Source of the DNA: Girardinichthys multiradiatus
Taxonomy: Eukaryota; Chordata; Actinopteri; Cyprinodontiformes; Goodeidae
DNA length: 64,000 nt
Direction: 5' to 3'
Assembly: GCF_021462225.1 (NCBI RefSeq)
Contig: NC_061818.1
Location: 20,967,978-21,031,977, forward strand
In this document: one piece after another, positions 33,200 through 43,225 of the stretch
Layout: every line of letters starts with the position of its first letter
How positions within the stretch are numbered: position 1 is the first letter of the stretch
Made by a program: the position numbers and the translations under genes
The notes under the pieces: model-generated
Seen by the model: the letters and a program-made list of their open reading frames with translations, nothing else
Database searches by the model: none
Told to the model about the DNA's origin: nothing

Positions 33200-34809
33200 C
33201 AGGTCCTTCTCAAAATATTAGCATATTGTGATAAAGTTCATTATTTTCCATAATGTCATGATGAAAATTTAACATTCATATATTTTAGATTCATTGCACA
33301 CTAACTGAAATATTTCAGGTCTTTTATTGTCTTAATACGGATGATTTTGGCATACAGCTCATGAAAACCCAAAATTCCTATCTCACAAAATTAGCATATC
33401 ATTAAAAGGGTCTCTAAACGAGCTATGAACCTAATCATCTGAATCAACGAGTTAACTCTAAACACCTGCAAAAGATTCCTGAGGCCTTTAAAACTCCCAG
33501 CCTGGTTCATCACTCAAAACCCCAATCATGGGTAAGACTGCCGACCTGACTGCTGTCCAGAAGGCCACTATTGACACCCTCAAGCAAGAGGGTTAGACAC
33601 AGAAAGAAATTTCTGAACGAATAGGCTGTTCCCAGATTGCTGTATCAAGGCACCTCAGTGGGAAGTCTGTGGGAAGGAAAAAGTGTGGCAGAAAACGCTG
33701 CACAACGAGAAGAGGTGACCGGACCCTGAGGAAGATTGCGGAGAAGGGCCGATTCCAGACCTTGGGGGACCTGCAGAAGCAGTGGACTGAGTCTGGAGTA
33801 GAAACATCCAGAGCCACCGTGCACAGGCGTGTGCAGGAAATGGGCTACAGGTGCCGCATTCCCCAGGTCAAGCCACTTTTGAACCAGAAACAGCGGCAGA
33901 AGCGCCTGACCTGGGCTACAGAGAAGCAGCACTGGACTGTTGCTCAGTGGTCCAAAGTACTTTTTTCGGATGAAAGCATATTCTGCATGTCATTTGGAAA
34001 TCAAGGTTCCAGAGTCTGGAGGAAGACTGGGGAGAAGGAAATGCCAAAATGCCAGAAGTCCAGTGTCAAGTACCCACAGTCAGTGATGGTCTGGGGTGCC
34101 GTGTCAGCTGCTGGTGTTGGTCCACTGTGTTTTATCAAGGGCAGGGTCAATGCAGCTAGCTATCAGGAGATTTTGGAGCACTTCATGCTTCCATCTGCTG
34201 AAAAGCTTTATGGAGATGAAAATTTCATTTTTCAGCACGACCTGGCACCTGCTCACAGTGCCAAAACCACTGGTAAATGGTTTACTGACCATGGTATCAC
34301 TGTGCTCAATTGGCCTGCCAACTCTCCTGACCTGAACCCCATAGAGAATCTGTGGGATATTGTGAAGAGAACGTTGAGAGACTCAAGACCCAACACTCTG
34401 GATGAGCTAAAGGCCGCTATCGAAGCATCCTGGGCCTCCATAAGACCTCAGCAGTGCCACAGGCTGATTGCCTCCATGCCACGCCGCATTGAAGCAGTCA
34501 TTTCTGCAAAAGGATTCCCGACCAAGTATTGAGTGCATAACTGTACATGATTATTTGAAGGTTGACGTTTTTTGTATTAAAAACACTTTTCTTTTATTGG
34601 TCGGATGAAATATGCTAATTTTGTGAGATAGGAATTTTGGGTTTTCATGAGCTGTATGCCAAAATCATCCGTATTAAGACAATAAAAGACCTGAAATATT
34701 TCAGTTAGTGTGCAATGAATCTAAAATATATGAATGTTAAATTTTCATAATTACATTATGGAAAATAATGAACTTTATCACAATATGCTAATTTTTTGAG
34801 AAGGACTTG
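33200..34809 (+). mobile_element. Tc1-like transposon copy 2 (1610 bp)
   Basis: TA at 33198-33199 and 34810-34811. Same ~200-bp inverted repeats and length as copy 1, with a point change in the right terminus (GAAGGACTTG for GAAGGACCTG) that creates a mismatch in the terminal repeat. Confidence 0.96.
33528..34532 (+). pseudogene. Tc1-like transposase with nonsense mutation
   Basis: The original start is ATG at 33528. Codon 23 is TAG at 33594-33596 where the other copies have AAG (Lys), so translation stops in the first helix-turn-helix. An internal ATG at 33669 opens the remaining 287 residues, which would lack the first DNA-binding HTH. All catalytic residues survive (FSDES, FQHDLAPAH, PIENLW); K151 is Ile (DESIFC). 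Predicted inactive, or at best a dominant-negative fragment. Confidence 0.93.
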
Positions 34810-34811
34810 TA

Positions 34812-37140
34812 TTCTCACCTGCTGAGCTTTGATCCGTTTAGCAACAGCAGCAACAACCTTTTCTCTGACGATCTTTTCCCATCAGATGCACTGACCAGCG
34901 TGGCTATAGACTCTGCTTTCAACAATCTCCTTCGCCTGTAAGACATCCCAACCTCTGGCATCATTGAGCGAATTCAGAGGTTTCTTGTTTGAAACAGTTT
35001 GCTATTAAGTTCTCCGATCACAACTGGCTGTGCTTTGTGGAACCACGTTTCCAGCTATAATCCAGGCAGCTCTGATCCTCTTCACTTGAGGAAAATAGTG
35101 CAGACTAACGGCTGCTGTTGTAGTATTGCTGCCACCATCAGCAATGCACTGTTTCATTTATTATTATTAATGATCAATCAAATCATATTAACGCTGCTTT
35201 TAATGCAACTTGGCTTCTACCTTAACAGTTTATCATTGACTCTCACACAATGAATGACCGGAGACTTCCCCTTTCATGGGATTTCTGGGCAAAATTGAAC
35301 AACGAAATATACTTATTTTGTGTCACAATTGTCTTTTATTATGTCTTTAATCCTGATATAATGTTAATTACTGACAGTTTTTTTCAATATTAAGATATAC
35401 TCTTTTAATTTCTGCATTTGTGGGAAAAACGTGTCACAGGCACTATAAAGAGCCTGTATTTGCCTGAAAGTCTTAGTGTTGTTAACACTGACCTGAAATA
35501 TTGATTCTGCTGTCTGCATTCCTGTCACAGTCATACCACAAACCTGTGAGGTTGTTTTTCCAAACATTTTAAAGTTTGAAATGGGCAAGCATTTCGCCCG
35601 ACGTTCGATCAGCTTGTTAGATTGACAAATTTAATAAAGAATTTACTGTAGCTTAAGTTCTTTTTTGAGATGCATGTCTTTTGTTGTTTGAGTGTGCAGT
35701 TGCACCCAATAAAAGAAAAGATATTTGTCAACAATTTCCTAATTAACCCCAGCAGTTATGGTCAGATTGTTATCGCCTTGTTTGCCTGACTACCAAGAAT
35801 GAATATCTTTTCAGCATTTGTTTTTGTCTGACATTCCATATTTCTTTCTGCTCTCACTGCTGTATTAGTTTCGTTGTTTTTTGGGTTTTATTTGTTTTGG
35901 AGCCCTGAGTTTGATTCCATCTGATTCCCTCTCAGCCCCGGGATGCTCTCTCGAAAGGTTTTGTATGTTGTAAGGGTTATCAGAACATCCCAAGTGGTCA
36001 AAAGAAAAGAGGGATATGGTGTTGGTAGCAAGGGGGCGGAAGGGGGGGGGGGTTACTGAAAGATTCATAGGACCTTCGCTCAACAGGCGTTTCCATGGCA
36101 ACACAACACTCTCTGGCTTCAAGAACCAAAGGCCTCGATGCAGATGCAGCTCAGCCGCCTAAAAGATCCTTTGATTTCTGTGTGCACCGGAAAATGCTAG
36201 CACGCAAACACAGCTCGCTGTGTATTTGTGTGTGTTTTTGTTTTAATGTAATGTCATGAAATATCTGCTCTCATTTCTTGCCCCCACTTTGAAATCTGCT
36301 TAATCTCATTCTTCCTTTGCAATAAACACTTGACTTCATTTCCAACAACTCAAAGGCAAACTTTGTTTTTTTTTTCTTGTTCATTTAAATTCAGCAAAGG
36401 TCTTTAAACTGATTTCACAGAGTCATAGGATTAATTGGATGTAATTGCTTTCAAATAGGGAGTTTTAATTGCATCATCTTATACAAATCTATCACCATTC
36501 AAGTGCAGGTAAAAATAGTAATACATTTATCACCCTAATGTGGGTATATGATTTGGTTTGATATGCTCAAACCTGACTGCATATTTCATACCCACCCCCC
36601 TCCCCCAACACACACACATGGCCAAAATACGCACACACATAAACATAAACACACACTTGTTACTTAAAACATAATGCACTCAATCGTCCACCTACGGAGC
36701 AAGTCTTCTTTATTTCATGAATAAATCATCCTCTTAGTGAAACAATTTAGTGCATAAACAAGGCATTCTTGTTGCAGCATCTCATCACCTCCAGCTAAGA
36801 TTTTACTGAGGTCTTCTTGCATCTGTCTCAAACTTTGGCTTACACTGACAGGCACGGAGAGCACTCAGAGCAACATCTGCTAACAAAGTGTTCAGCCCAA
36901 ACTGCAGAATGCTAAATATGTTTAAGCCTGTGAGATGAGGCAATCAAGTGATTAGGGAAGTAATAAGATTTCCTATGTCACTGCAATGCGTTAAGCCTGA
37001 ATGGCTAAAGGTTGCTCTGTACAGTAAATACTGAACATCTTGGCAACTATAGAAGTTAGGGGGAAAAAAAGCATTAGATGCCAAACTGTTTAAACTAGTC
37101 TTGATTTTAGAACAATAATTTAAAACAAAAACCAAAAAAA
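34812..37140. other. Non-coding stretch
   Basis: No gene identified. 34821-34936 is an open Ser/Asn/Asp-rich frame (SFDPFSNSSNNLFSDDLF) ending at a GTAAGAC donor-like site, which might be an exon relic. 36590-36660 is CA-rich (ACACACACA). 36035-36052 is a G-rich tract. Nothing else recognisable. Confidence 0.4.
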
Positions 37141-37149
37141 AAAAAAAAC

Positions 37150-38345
37150 CTTTCTACATTGGTCATGTTACAAACACTAACTTCAATGTATTTTATTGGG
37201 ATTTTATGTATTAGACCAACACAAAGTAGCCTCAATCATGATTTTAAGGCAGAGGAAGAAAGATACCTCATTTTGAAAATGTTTTCAAGTTTATACTTTT
37301 TAGAACCACGTTTCGGTGCACTTACAAGTGGGAGTTTTTTGGAGGATGCCTCTACCAGCTTTGAACATGTACAGACTGAAATGTTTACAAATTCTACTTT
37401 GCAAAATACCTTGAGCTTCGTCAGATTGGATGGACAGCATCTGTGAACAACAATACTTAATAACTGCCACACATTCCTAATTGCATTTAGATCTGTATTT
37501 TGACTGGGCCATCTTAACACTTCATGCTTTGATCTAAGCCAAGCTATCTAACTCCAGACGTCAAGGGGCAGTGTCTTGGATGCTTTAGATGTGTTCCAGC
37601 TCCAGCAGAGCTAATTCAAATGGCTAAATTATATTATTTGCATGTCATCTAGTTCTGACATAGCCTACTAATGATAATTTTATTTGATTCAGGTGGGTTG
37701 AACAAGGGACACACTTAAAATGCACATAACCTTGAGGACTGGCTTTGGACAACATTGATCTAAACCCTTTCATTGTGGCTCTTGCTGTATTTTTAGGTTC
37801 AGGTTTCCCCTGGAAGGTGAACCTCACCCCCGTTCTCAAGTCATTTGCTGCCTCTAATAGGTTTTCTTTTACTGTTGCTCCATCTTTAGCTCCATCCATC
37901 TTCCCATTATCTCTGACCAGCTTCCTTGTCCCTGCAGATGGTGTGGGGATGGTGTGTTCAGGGTAATATACAGAGTTAGTTTATGCATTTATTATGTTTT
38001 TAGTGTAGTGTACCAAAAAGTTTAAAATTGGTCTCATCTGTTTGCTGTATGCCCCACATGGCATTAAAATGACTGTTTGGCTTTCTTTTAACCATAGTCT
38101 TCCTTTTGCCACTCTTCCATCATGGCCATTTTGTGGAGGCATATCTAATATTTGTCCTGTCAGCATATTGTCCCACCTAAGCTTTGCCTCTTTGGAGCTC
38201 CCTCAGAGTTATTGTGGTCATCTTGGCTGCTTCTCTGAATAATATTCTCCCTGGCCAACCTGTTAGTTTAGGTGGATGACCATGTCTAAATGTAGGTTTG
38301 CAGTTGTGCCTTACTCTTTCAACCTTTTAAGATAATGGAATGATG
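37150..38345 (-). pseudogene. Old Tc1-like transposon relic, minus strand
   Basis: Left end retains the subterminal CAATGTATTTTATTGGGATT motif, then the order expected from a minus-strand Tc1 transposase of this teleost family: TTTTGACTGGGCCATC (37498), GGAAGGTGAACCTC (37814), CATCTTCCCATTATCTCTGACCAG (split here, 37898-37922), GGTGTGTTCAGGG, CTCATCTGTTTGCTG and CCAACCTGTTAGTTTAGGTGG (~38260). No open frame. Same family as the 16580-18445 relic. Confidence 0.7.
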
Positions 38346-38349
38346 TCTG

Positions 38350-39270
38350 AAGCGTTTTTAACCCGGTACGACTTTGAGTAATGTGCTACACACACAGTTA
38401 TACCTGAGCTCATCCAGCTCTGTTTTCTTTCCTGCACTACACATTCACCCTGATTCTCACTGGACAGATTAAGAGATTACAGAACTCTCTCAATCTGTGT
38501 GTGGATGGGTGGGGGTAGGATCTACACGTGGTCGACCTGACTGCAAGTGTTATATATGGATACATTGTGTATATGTTTATTTAGAATTGTTTTGCTGATA
38601 TGTATAAATGGATGTGAAAAAGCCTGAGAATTCTTTGCTCAATATTGTTGCATTTTACCTATATGACACAACATAACTGATACAGCCTTTAGCATCTAAA
38701 ACATGTAACTAGACAAGCACTTGTAGCACTTGCAACATTGAAATTAGATTTGTTTGGTGCTCTTTAAATACTGACAAAAAAAGAAAAAGTATGAAAGCCT
38801 ATTTCAGAAACTTGTCAAAATGACTAAAGAAGGGTGATGATGGTAAACGGAGGAGACGTGTCAAACATAATTTCAGATTCAACACCAACAAAAAAAAAAT
38901 AACCAAAGCTCAAGGACAGATTCTTCTCCAGATTGTTTGTATCAGATGTGAGGATGAGGTTGTTTTATGCCAATGAAAAGGCAGATAATGTCTTGAAGTG
39001 GCCCAGAATAAAGTTAAGGCTTGCACTGACCCCTGCTGTTGACTTCCAGTTATTACAGGTATTGGGTTTTTCATCAAGGTTAGTATTATTGACGTTTTTA
39101 TCATATTGGTGCAATAAATCACTAAGGTACGTCACTCATTAGTCAGAAATGATTTGTTCCCGTTTGCATCTGTTTTTTCTCCTTTTCTGTATTAAAGCTT
39201 CAAGCTTACACACAATATCCTACTGTATGTCTTACATTTTTTGTCAATTAACTGCATTTTATATAGTTTT
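38350..39270. other. Non-coding stretch left of the provirus
   Basis: AT-rich with no gene or repeat I can name. It ends in the GTTTT (39266-39270) that forms the left half of the provirus target duplication. Confidence 0.4.
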
Positions 39271-39646
39271 TGTTAGGTTTAAACACCAAACACTTTCACA
39301 ATTCTGCACAAAGAAAGACACAGAGAAGTTAGTTCATTTTAACCTGCAGGTGAGAGTGTTTTCAGAGGCTGCTCAGTTACAATCCTCCACCAACACTCTG
39401 AAACAGCCCCTGCTCCGTCTGCCTTTTATTCATAAGAGAAGAGGCCCTGGTTACAGAATGTTCCAAGCACAAAACAGGGAGAGATGCACACTCATAATGA
39501 TTAGAAACAGCTACACCGACAGAACGTTCTAGAACATCCTGTCTCTATCTTGCAGCTCTTGTACATATAAGATATAATCACTCTGAACAGCAAGCTTCAC
39601 TTCTATTAAAGTTAAAACATATATAATCATTAAATTAACCCTAACA
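39271..39646 (-). repeat. ERV-2 3' LTR (376 bp)
   Basis: TGTTAGG...CCTAACA ends, same length as the 5' LTR. In element orientation AATAAA occurs in the AT-to-GC transition (plus-strand TTTATTCATAAG, about 39426). The polypurine tract AAAGAGGAGGAAAA (minus strand, 39647-39660) abuts it. Confidence 0.95.
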
Positions 39647-39795
39647 TTTTCCTCCTCTTTATAAATGTTTTAAACACTTGATACATCAATCATTAACCTT
39701 TTCTTCTCAGATTTTCAGTTAAGACATCATGGTGTGTTTTATCTGTACATGTCATTAAAAAAGTAGCAGGAGGTCTTTAAGTTTACTGTATACAA

Positions 39796-41766
39796 CTAAT
39801 TGTCGTTAGGGTCAGGATACAGATCAGGGAAATGCAGAGAAGTCTCTTCTTCTTCCTGGTCATCATCATCATCATCACTGGCTCCTTCTGTCTCCTCAGG
39901 TCTCAGGAGGGCATACATCTCTGACATTTCTGTTTTGACTGGCTGAATAGCAGAGGTTATTATGCGAGTGCACAAAGCTCTTATACACGGAATACAGCAA
40001 CATCCACACAATGTGAGAATAGCTGCAAAGACTGCTATTGACATAAGGATAGACAACACTAATTGTTTATATTTACCAAACATTTCTCCAAACCCATCCC
40101 ACATTGTGGTGTCAACTCCAGAATGATCTTTCATTTTGCTGTTAAGTGACCTAAGGCCCTCCAGGGCCTTGGTGAGGCTCCCATCAGCTGCGGTGTTATT
40201 TGGAATAAATGTACAACATTGATGCCCAAATATTGAACATACTCCACCTTTTTCAGCTAAGAGCATATCGACAGCAATTCTATTTTGGAAAGCCATTAGA
40301 GAGGTAGCTGACAATTGTTCATGGATGGCTGAGAATCCTTCTTCAGTTTTATTTCCTAGTCGTTGCACATTGTAATGGATGTAATTGATTCTATCAACGT
40401 TTTTATTTATTGTGCACCACCAGCATATGGTGGATTCAAAACCTGCTGCTACTTGATCTGCTAATTTATATTCATCAGGAACTCCTCTTGGTATTCCTAT
40501 GCTATCTATATAAGTAGGGTCGTCTTTACTCCATCCTGATCTTTTTACTCTACTTTTCCAGGTATGTGGAAATATACTGGCTACTGTTCCCAACAACTCT
40601 GCCACTGAGAGTGGAATGACAGACACGGGAAATATTAATGACACTGATGCACACAAACCAGTTGTGTTGTATGGCAACCTGTCATACAGTTTGTCGTCCC
40701 CACACCACCACCAGATGTCGCTGCGTGCTTTAGGTTTAAAGCTGACACCTACTGTTATGGTGGAGGTACATTGATCTTCATTAAGTCTGCTTATGTTTGA
40801 TCCCACACCTGTTCGGTTTATACAGGAAAAATTTCCTGGAGCAACCTTATTTGAAAACATCGGTTTTTGTTTTTCGGCGGTAGTCAAAGGATAAATCTTA
40901 TCCCACATAGTACAGTTTGTTGAGAGTCTTGTGCTGTTCATTACTTCTACTAAGCATTTTTCTGTCAACGTTGAGGGGACCACCTGTAACAGTGGTCTGG
41001 CTCCCATACATACTACACAATCTGTTTTTACTGCCTGGGCAGCCTGTTCTGCCATTAAAAGCCAGTTGTTATCTATTTTAGATATTCCTGTAGATATTTT
41101 GAACCAGTCATCTGGGGTTACTGGTTCTGTCTTGAACTCCACTAATAGTTTTAGCCCCATATGCCATTTGTTTGTTTTGTTTTCAGGTGTGGCTGCATCA
41201 TGCCGTATTACCGCAAGTGGCTCAGTAATGTTTTTAACGCATATTTGAATCTGCCAGTAATATTGGCCTTGGCTAGAATCTACATATGGTGCCGCCACAA
41301 AGTCTGTACATCCCGTGTTGTTGGGGGAGATCACAGTCAAGGTTAGACCTCCTCCATCTTTTATCAGGGTCAATTGTCTTCTCCATTTAATTGCTGGACC
41401 TGTGGACCAATCAGACCAGTCCTGTCCTGTTTCTGCTACTAAGTATTTCCAACTCCACCATTGCACATCTCCATAGGTCAAATACCACTCCCATTTCTTA
41501 TACATTGAGGCTTGTTCATTTGTGCCATCACGTGCTGTTCCAAGCGTTCCCCAGGGTATTTTTACTGTAGTGGTTTTCTGTACTGGTACACATAGTTTTG
41601 TGGTTCTGATGCTTACATCATTTGGGCAGGAATTAACATTTATTTGTCTTTTACTCAAATCTTTTCTTTCTTCGTAAAAACGTTCCCATAGTAAAATAGC
41701 TCCTACAATTACCACTGAGATTATTCCAGCTACTAGCACTATTTTCTTGTGTGTGGGGGTGTACAT
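39796..41766 (-). CDS. env: ERV-2 envelope glycoprotein, full-length open frame
   Basis: 656-residue Env precursor of a fish endogenous retrovirus. An N-terminal hydrophobic signal/anchor spans residues ~9-27. The surface subunit runs to a furin-type site R-V-K-R ending at residue 409. It has a C-V-V-C (250-253) motif of the CXXC type that pairs with the transmembrane subunit. The transmembrane subunit (410-656) has an unusual C-W-W-C at 448-451, then a heptad-like region, the CX6CC motif C510/C517/C518, a hydrophobic anchor at about residues 565-590 followed by a Cys-rich CGCCCIPC, and an acidic Asp/Glu tail. CX6CC with CXXC marks a gamma-type covalently linked Env. Many N-glycosylation sites (NNTGC, NKTN, NISR). 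No frameshift or stop. Downstream of pol in a provirus lacking RT; likely spliced in the intact parent. Confidence 0.92.
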   Translation of the reverse strand: MYTPTHKKIVLVAGIISVVIVGAILLWERFYEERKDLSKRQINVNSCPNDVSIRTTKLCVPVQKTTTVKIPWGTLGTARDGTNEQASMYKKWEWYLTYGDVQWWSWKYLVAETGQDWSDWSTGPAIKWRRQLTLIKDGGGLTLTVISPNNTGCTDFVAAPYVDSSQGQYYWQIQICVKNITEPLAVIRHDAATPENKTNKWHMGLKLLVEFKTEPVTPDDWFKISTGISKIDNNWLLMAEQAAQAVKTDCVVCMGARPLLQVVPSTLTEKCLVEVMNSTRLSTNCTMWDKIYPLTTAEKQKPMFSNKVAPGNFSCINRTGVGSNISRLNEDQCTSTITVGVSFKPKARSDIWWWCGDDKLYDRLPYNTTGLCASVSLIFPVSVIPLSVAELLGTVASIFPHTWKSRVKRSGWSKDDPTYIDSIGIPRGVPDEYKLADQVAAGFESTICWWCTINKNVDRINYIHYNVQRLGNKTEEGFSAIHEQLSATSLMAFQNRIAVDMLLAEKGGVCSIFGHQCCTFIPNNTAADGSLTKALEGLRSLNSKMKDHSGVDTTMWDGFGEMFGKYKQLVLSILMSIAVFAAILTLCGCCCIPCIRALCTRIITSAIQPVKTEMSEMYALLRPEETEGASDDDDDDQEEEETSLHFPDLYPDPNDN

Positions 41767-41988
41767 CTTACTTATAGATTGGAACCTTTCCTAAGCACCT
41801 TTAAACAGAGTTGTGGAGATCTTCACCGGTTTGAGACAATTGTAAACTATAATTACAATTCCCTTTGTAGCCGGACTTTCCTCTGTAGGTTTGTTGAAAA
41901 GTCACAATGCTACAGCAGATACCACAATGCTATGACCACAACACAAATTATGATGGTTAGAATATACACTGCTATTAAGAAACTTATT

Positions 41989-42970
41989 TTAGTCATGTTC
42001 TATTATTCTTTTACAATGTGTCAGATGGATCCATGAGTTTCTTTCTGCAATCTTAATTGCAGTTCCAGTGGTCAACAACACCTGATAGGGCCCTTCCCAC
42101 TTAGGTGAATGCCAATGCTTCTTCTTTATGCTTTTTATCAGGACCCAGTCTCCAGGTTCAACTAATGGTTTTTCCTGTGTAGACACAAAAGGCTCATGGT
42201 CACTTGCGTGTTCATCTGTTTGTTGTTTTTGCTGTAACATTTTTCTCATGTAATCTGCTAGTGTGCTTTCATCATCAGTTTCCCATTTATTTTTAAAGAA
42301 TGGTAATCTATATGGCCTCCCAAACAGGGTTTCATAGGGTGTTAGTCCTCCTGTGCTTGTGATGTTTATGTAGAGCTTTACTAAGTCTAAACATTTAGTC
42401 CATGGTCTTCCTGTTTCTTCCATGCACTTTTTTAATCGATTTTTTATTGTTCCATTCATTCGTTCTACTAGACCAGCGCTTTGAGGGTGATAAGCGCAGT
42501 GATGTCTAAGATCCATTTGTAGGGCTTCTCCTATTTTTTCTATCATTTGATTGACGAAATGAGTTCCATTATCACTATATATTTTTTCTGGAATTCCATA
42601 TCTAGGTATGATATCTTTACATAGTGCTTTTGCTACGGTCAATGCATCAGGATTTTGTGTAGGAAATAACTCTATCCATTTAGAAAAAGAGTCTATTATT
42701 ACTAAACAGTACTTTTTTCCTTCACTTTTATTTAATTCTATGAAATCCATATGTATGTGTTGGAAAGGATATTTTGCTTTGGGGAACTGTCCCCTTTTTG
42801 GTCTGAAGTTCCCTTGTGCATTGTGTTTGGCACAGATCAAACATGTTCTACAAAAATTTTTTGAATAAGAGTTAAATCCATATGTTGTGTATATTTTGTT
42901 CACTAATCCTACCATTCCTCCTCTCGAGACATGAGAAACTCCATGACTCGATATTGCTGCCCATTTGTAT
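41989..42970 (-). CDS. pol: ERV-2 integrase
   Basis: The longest ATG frame is 42915-41989 (308 residues), but the frame stays open upstream to about 42970 and includes KWAAISSHGVSHVSRGG, the N-terminal HH part of the zinc domain; CRTCLIC supplies the CC part. The catalytic core has D in HMDFIEL, D in YSDNGTHF and E in LVERMNGT with the usual ~35-residue D-E spacing, and the GPY/F C-terminal module is PGDWVLI...WEGPYQVLL. All signature residues are intact. The frame overlaps none of env and stops at 41989, 220 bp upstream of the env ATG. Upstream it is joined by a deletion directly to an RNase H fragment. Confidence 0.9.
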
Positions 42971-42974
42971 AGGT

Positions 42975-43225
42975 TTTTTGGTAGGATAGGTCAGTTAAGG
43001 CTACTAACTCAGCAGCTTGCGCTGAGTAGTGTGAAGGGAGTGCTTCTGCTTTCAGTACTTTATCAAGAGTTACTACAGCATATCCGGTTTTTGTTTTACC
43101 TTTCTCATCTTTTTTGGAAGACCCGTCTACAAATAATGTTTCTCCATCTGTCAGAGGGGTATCTTTTAAGTCTTTTCGGCTTTTTGCTATTTCTTCAGAT
43201 AATGTTTGGTTTAGTTCTTATTAAA
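42975..43225 (-). pseudogene. pol: ERV-2 RNase H fragment joined to integrase by deletion
   Basis: The minus frame reads GETLFVDGSSKKDEKGKTKTGYAVV and then SHYSAQAAELVAL, the first two conserved blocks of a retroviral RNase H (DGS and AELVAL). Sequence after LTDLSY jumps straight into the integrase N-terminus with a frame change, so the last RNase H catalytic Asp and the linker are deleted. Protease and RT upstream are missing. Confidence 0.75.

Noticed and set aside
39149..39532. 127-residue plus-strand frame across the ERV LTR
   Set aside because: It runs from flanking DNA into the LTR, and the same LTR part is repeated at 46453-46794; no protein motif.
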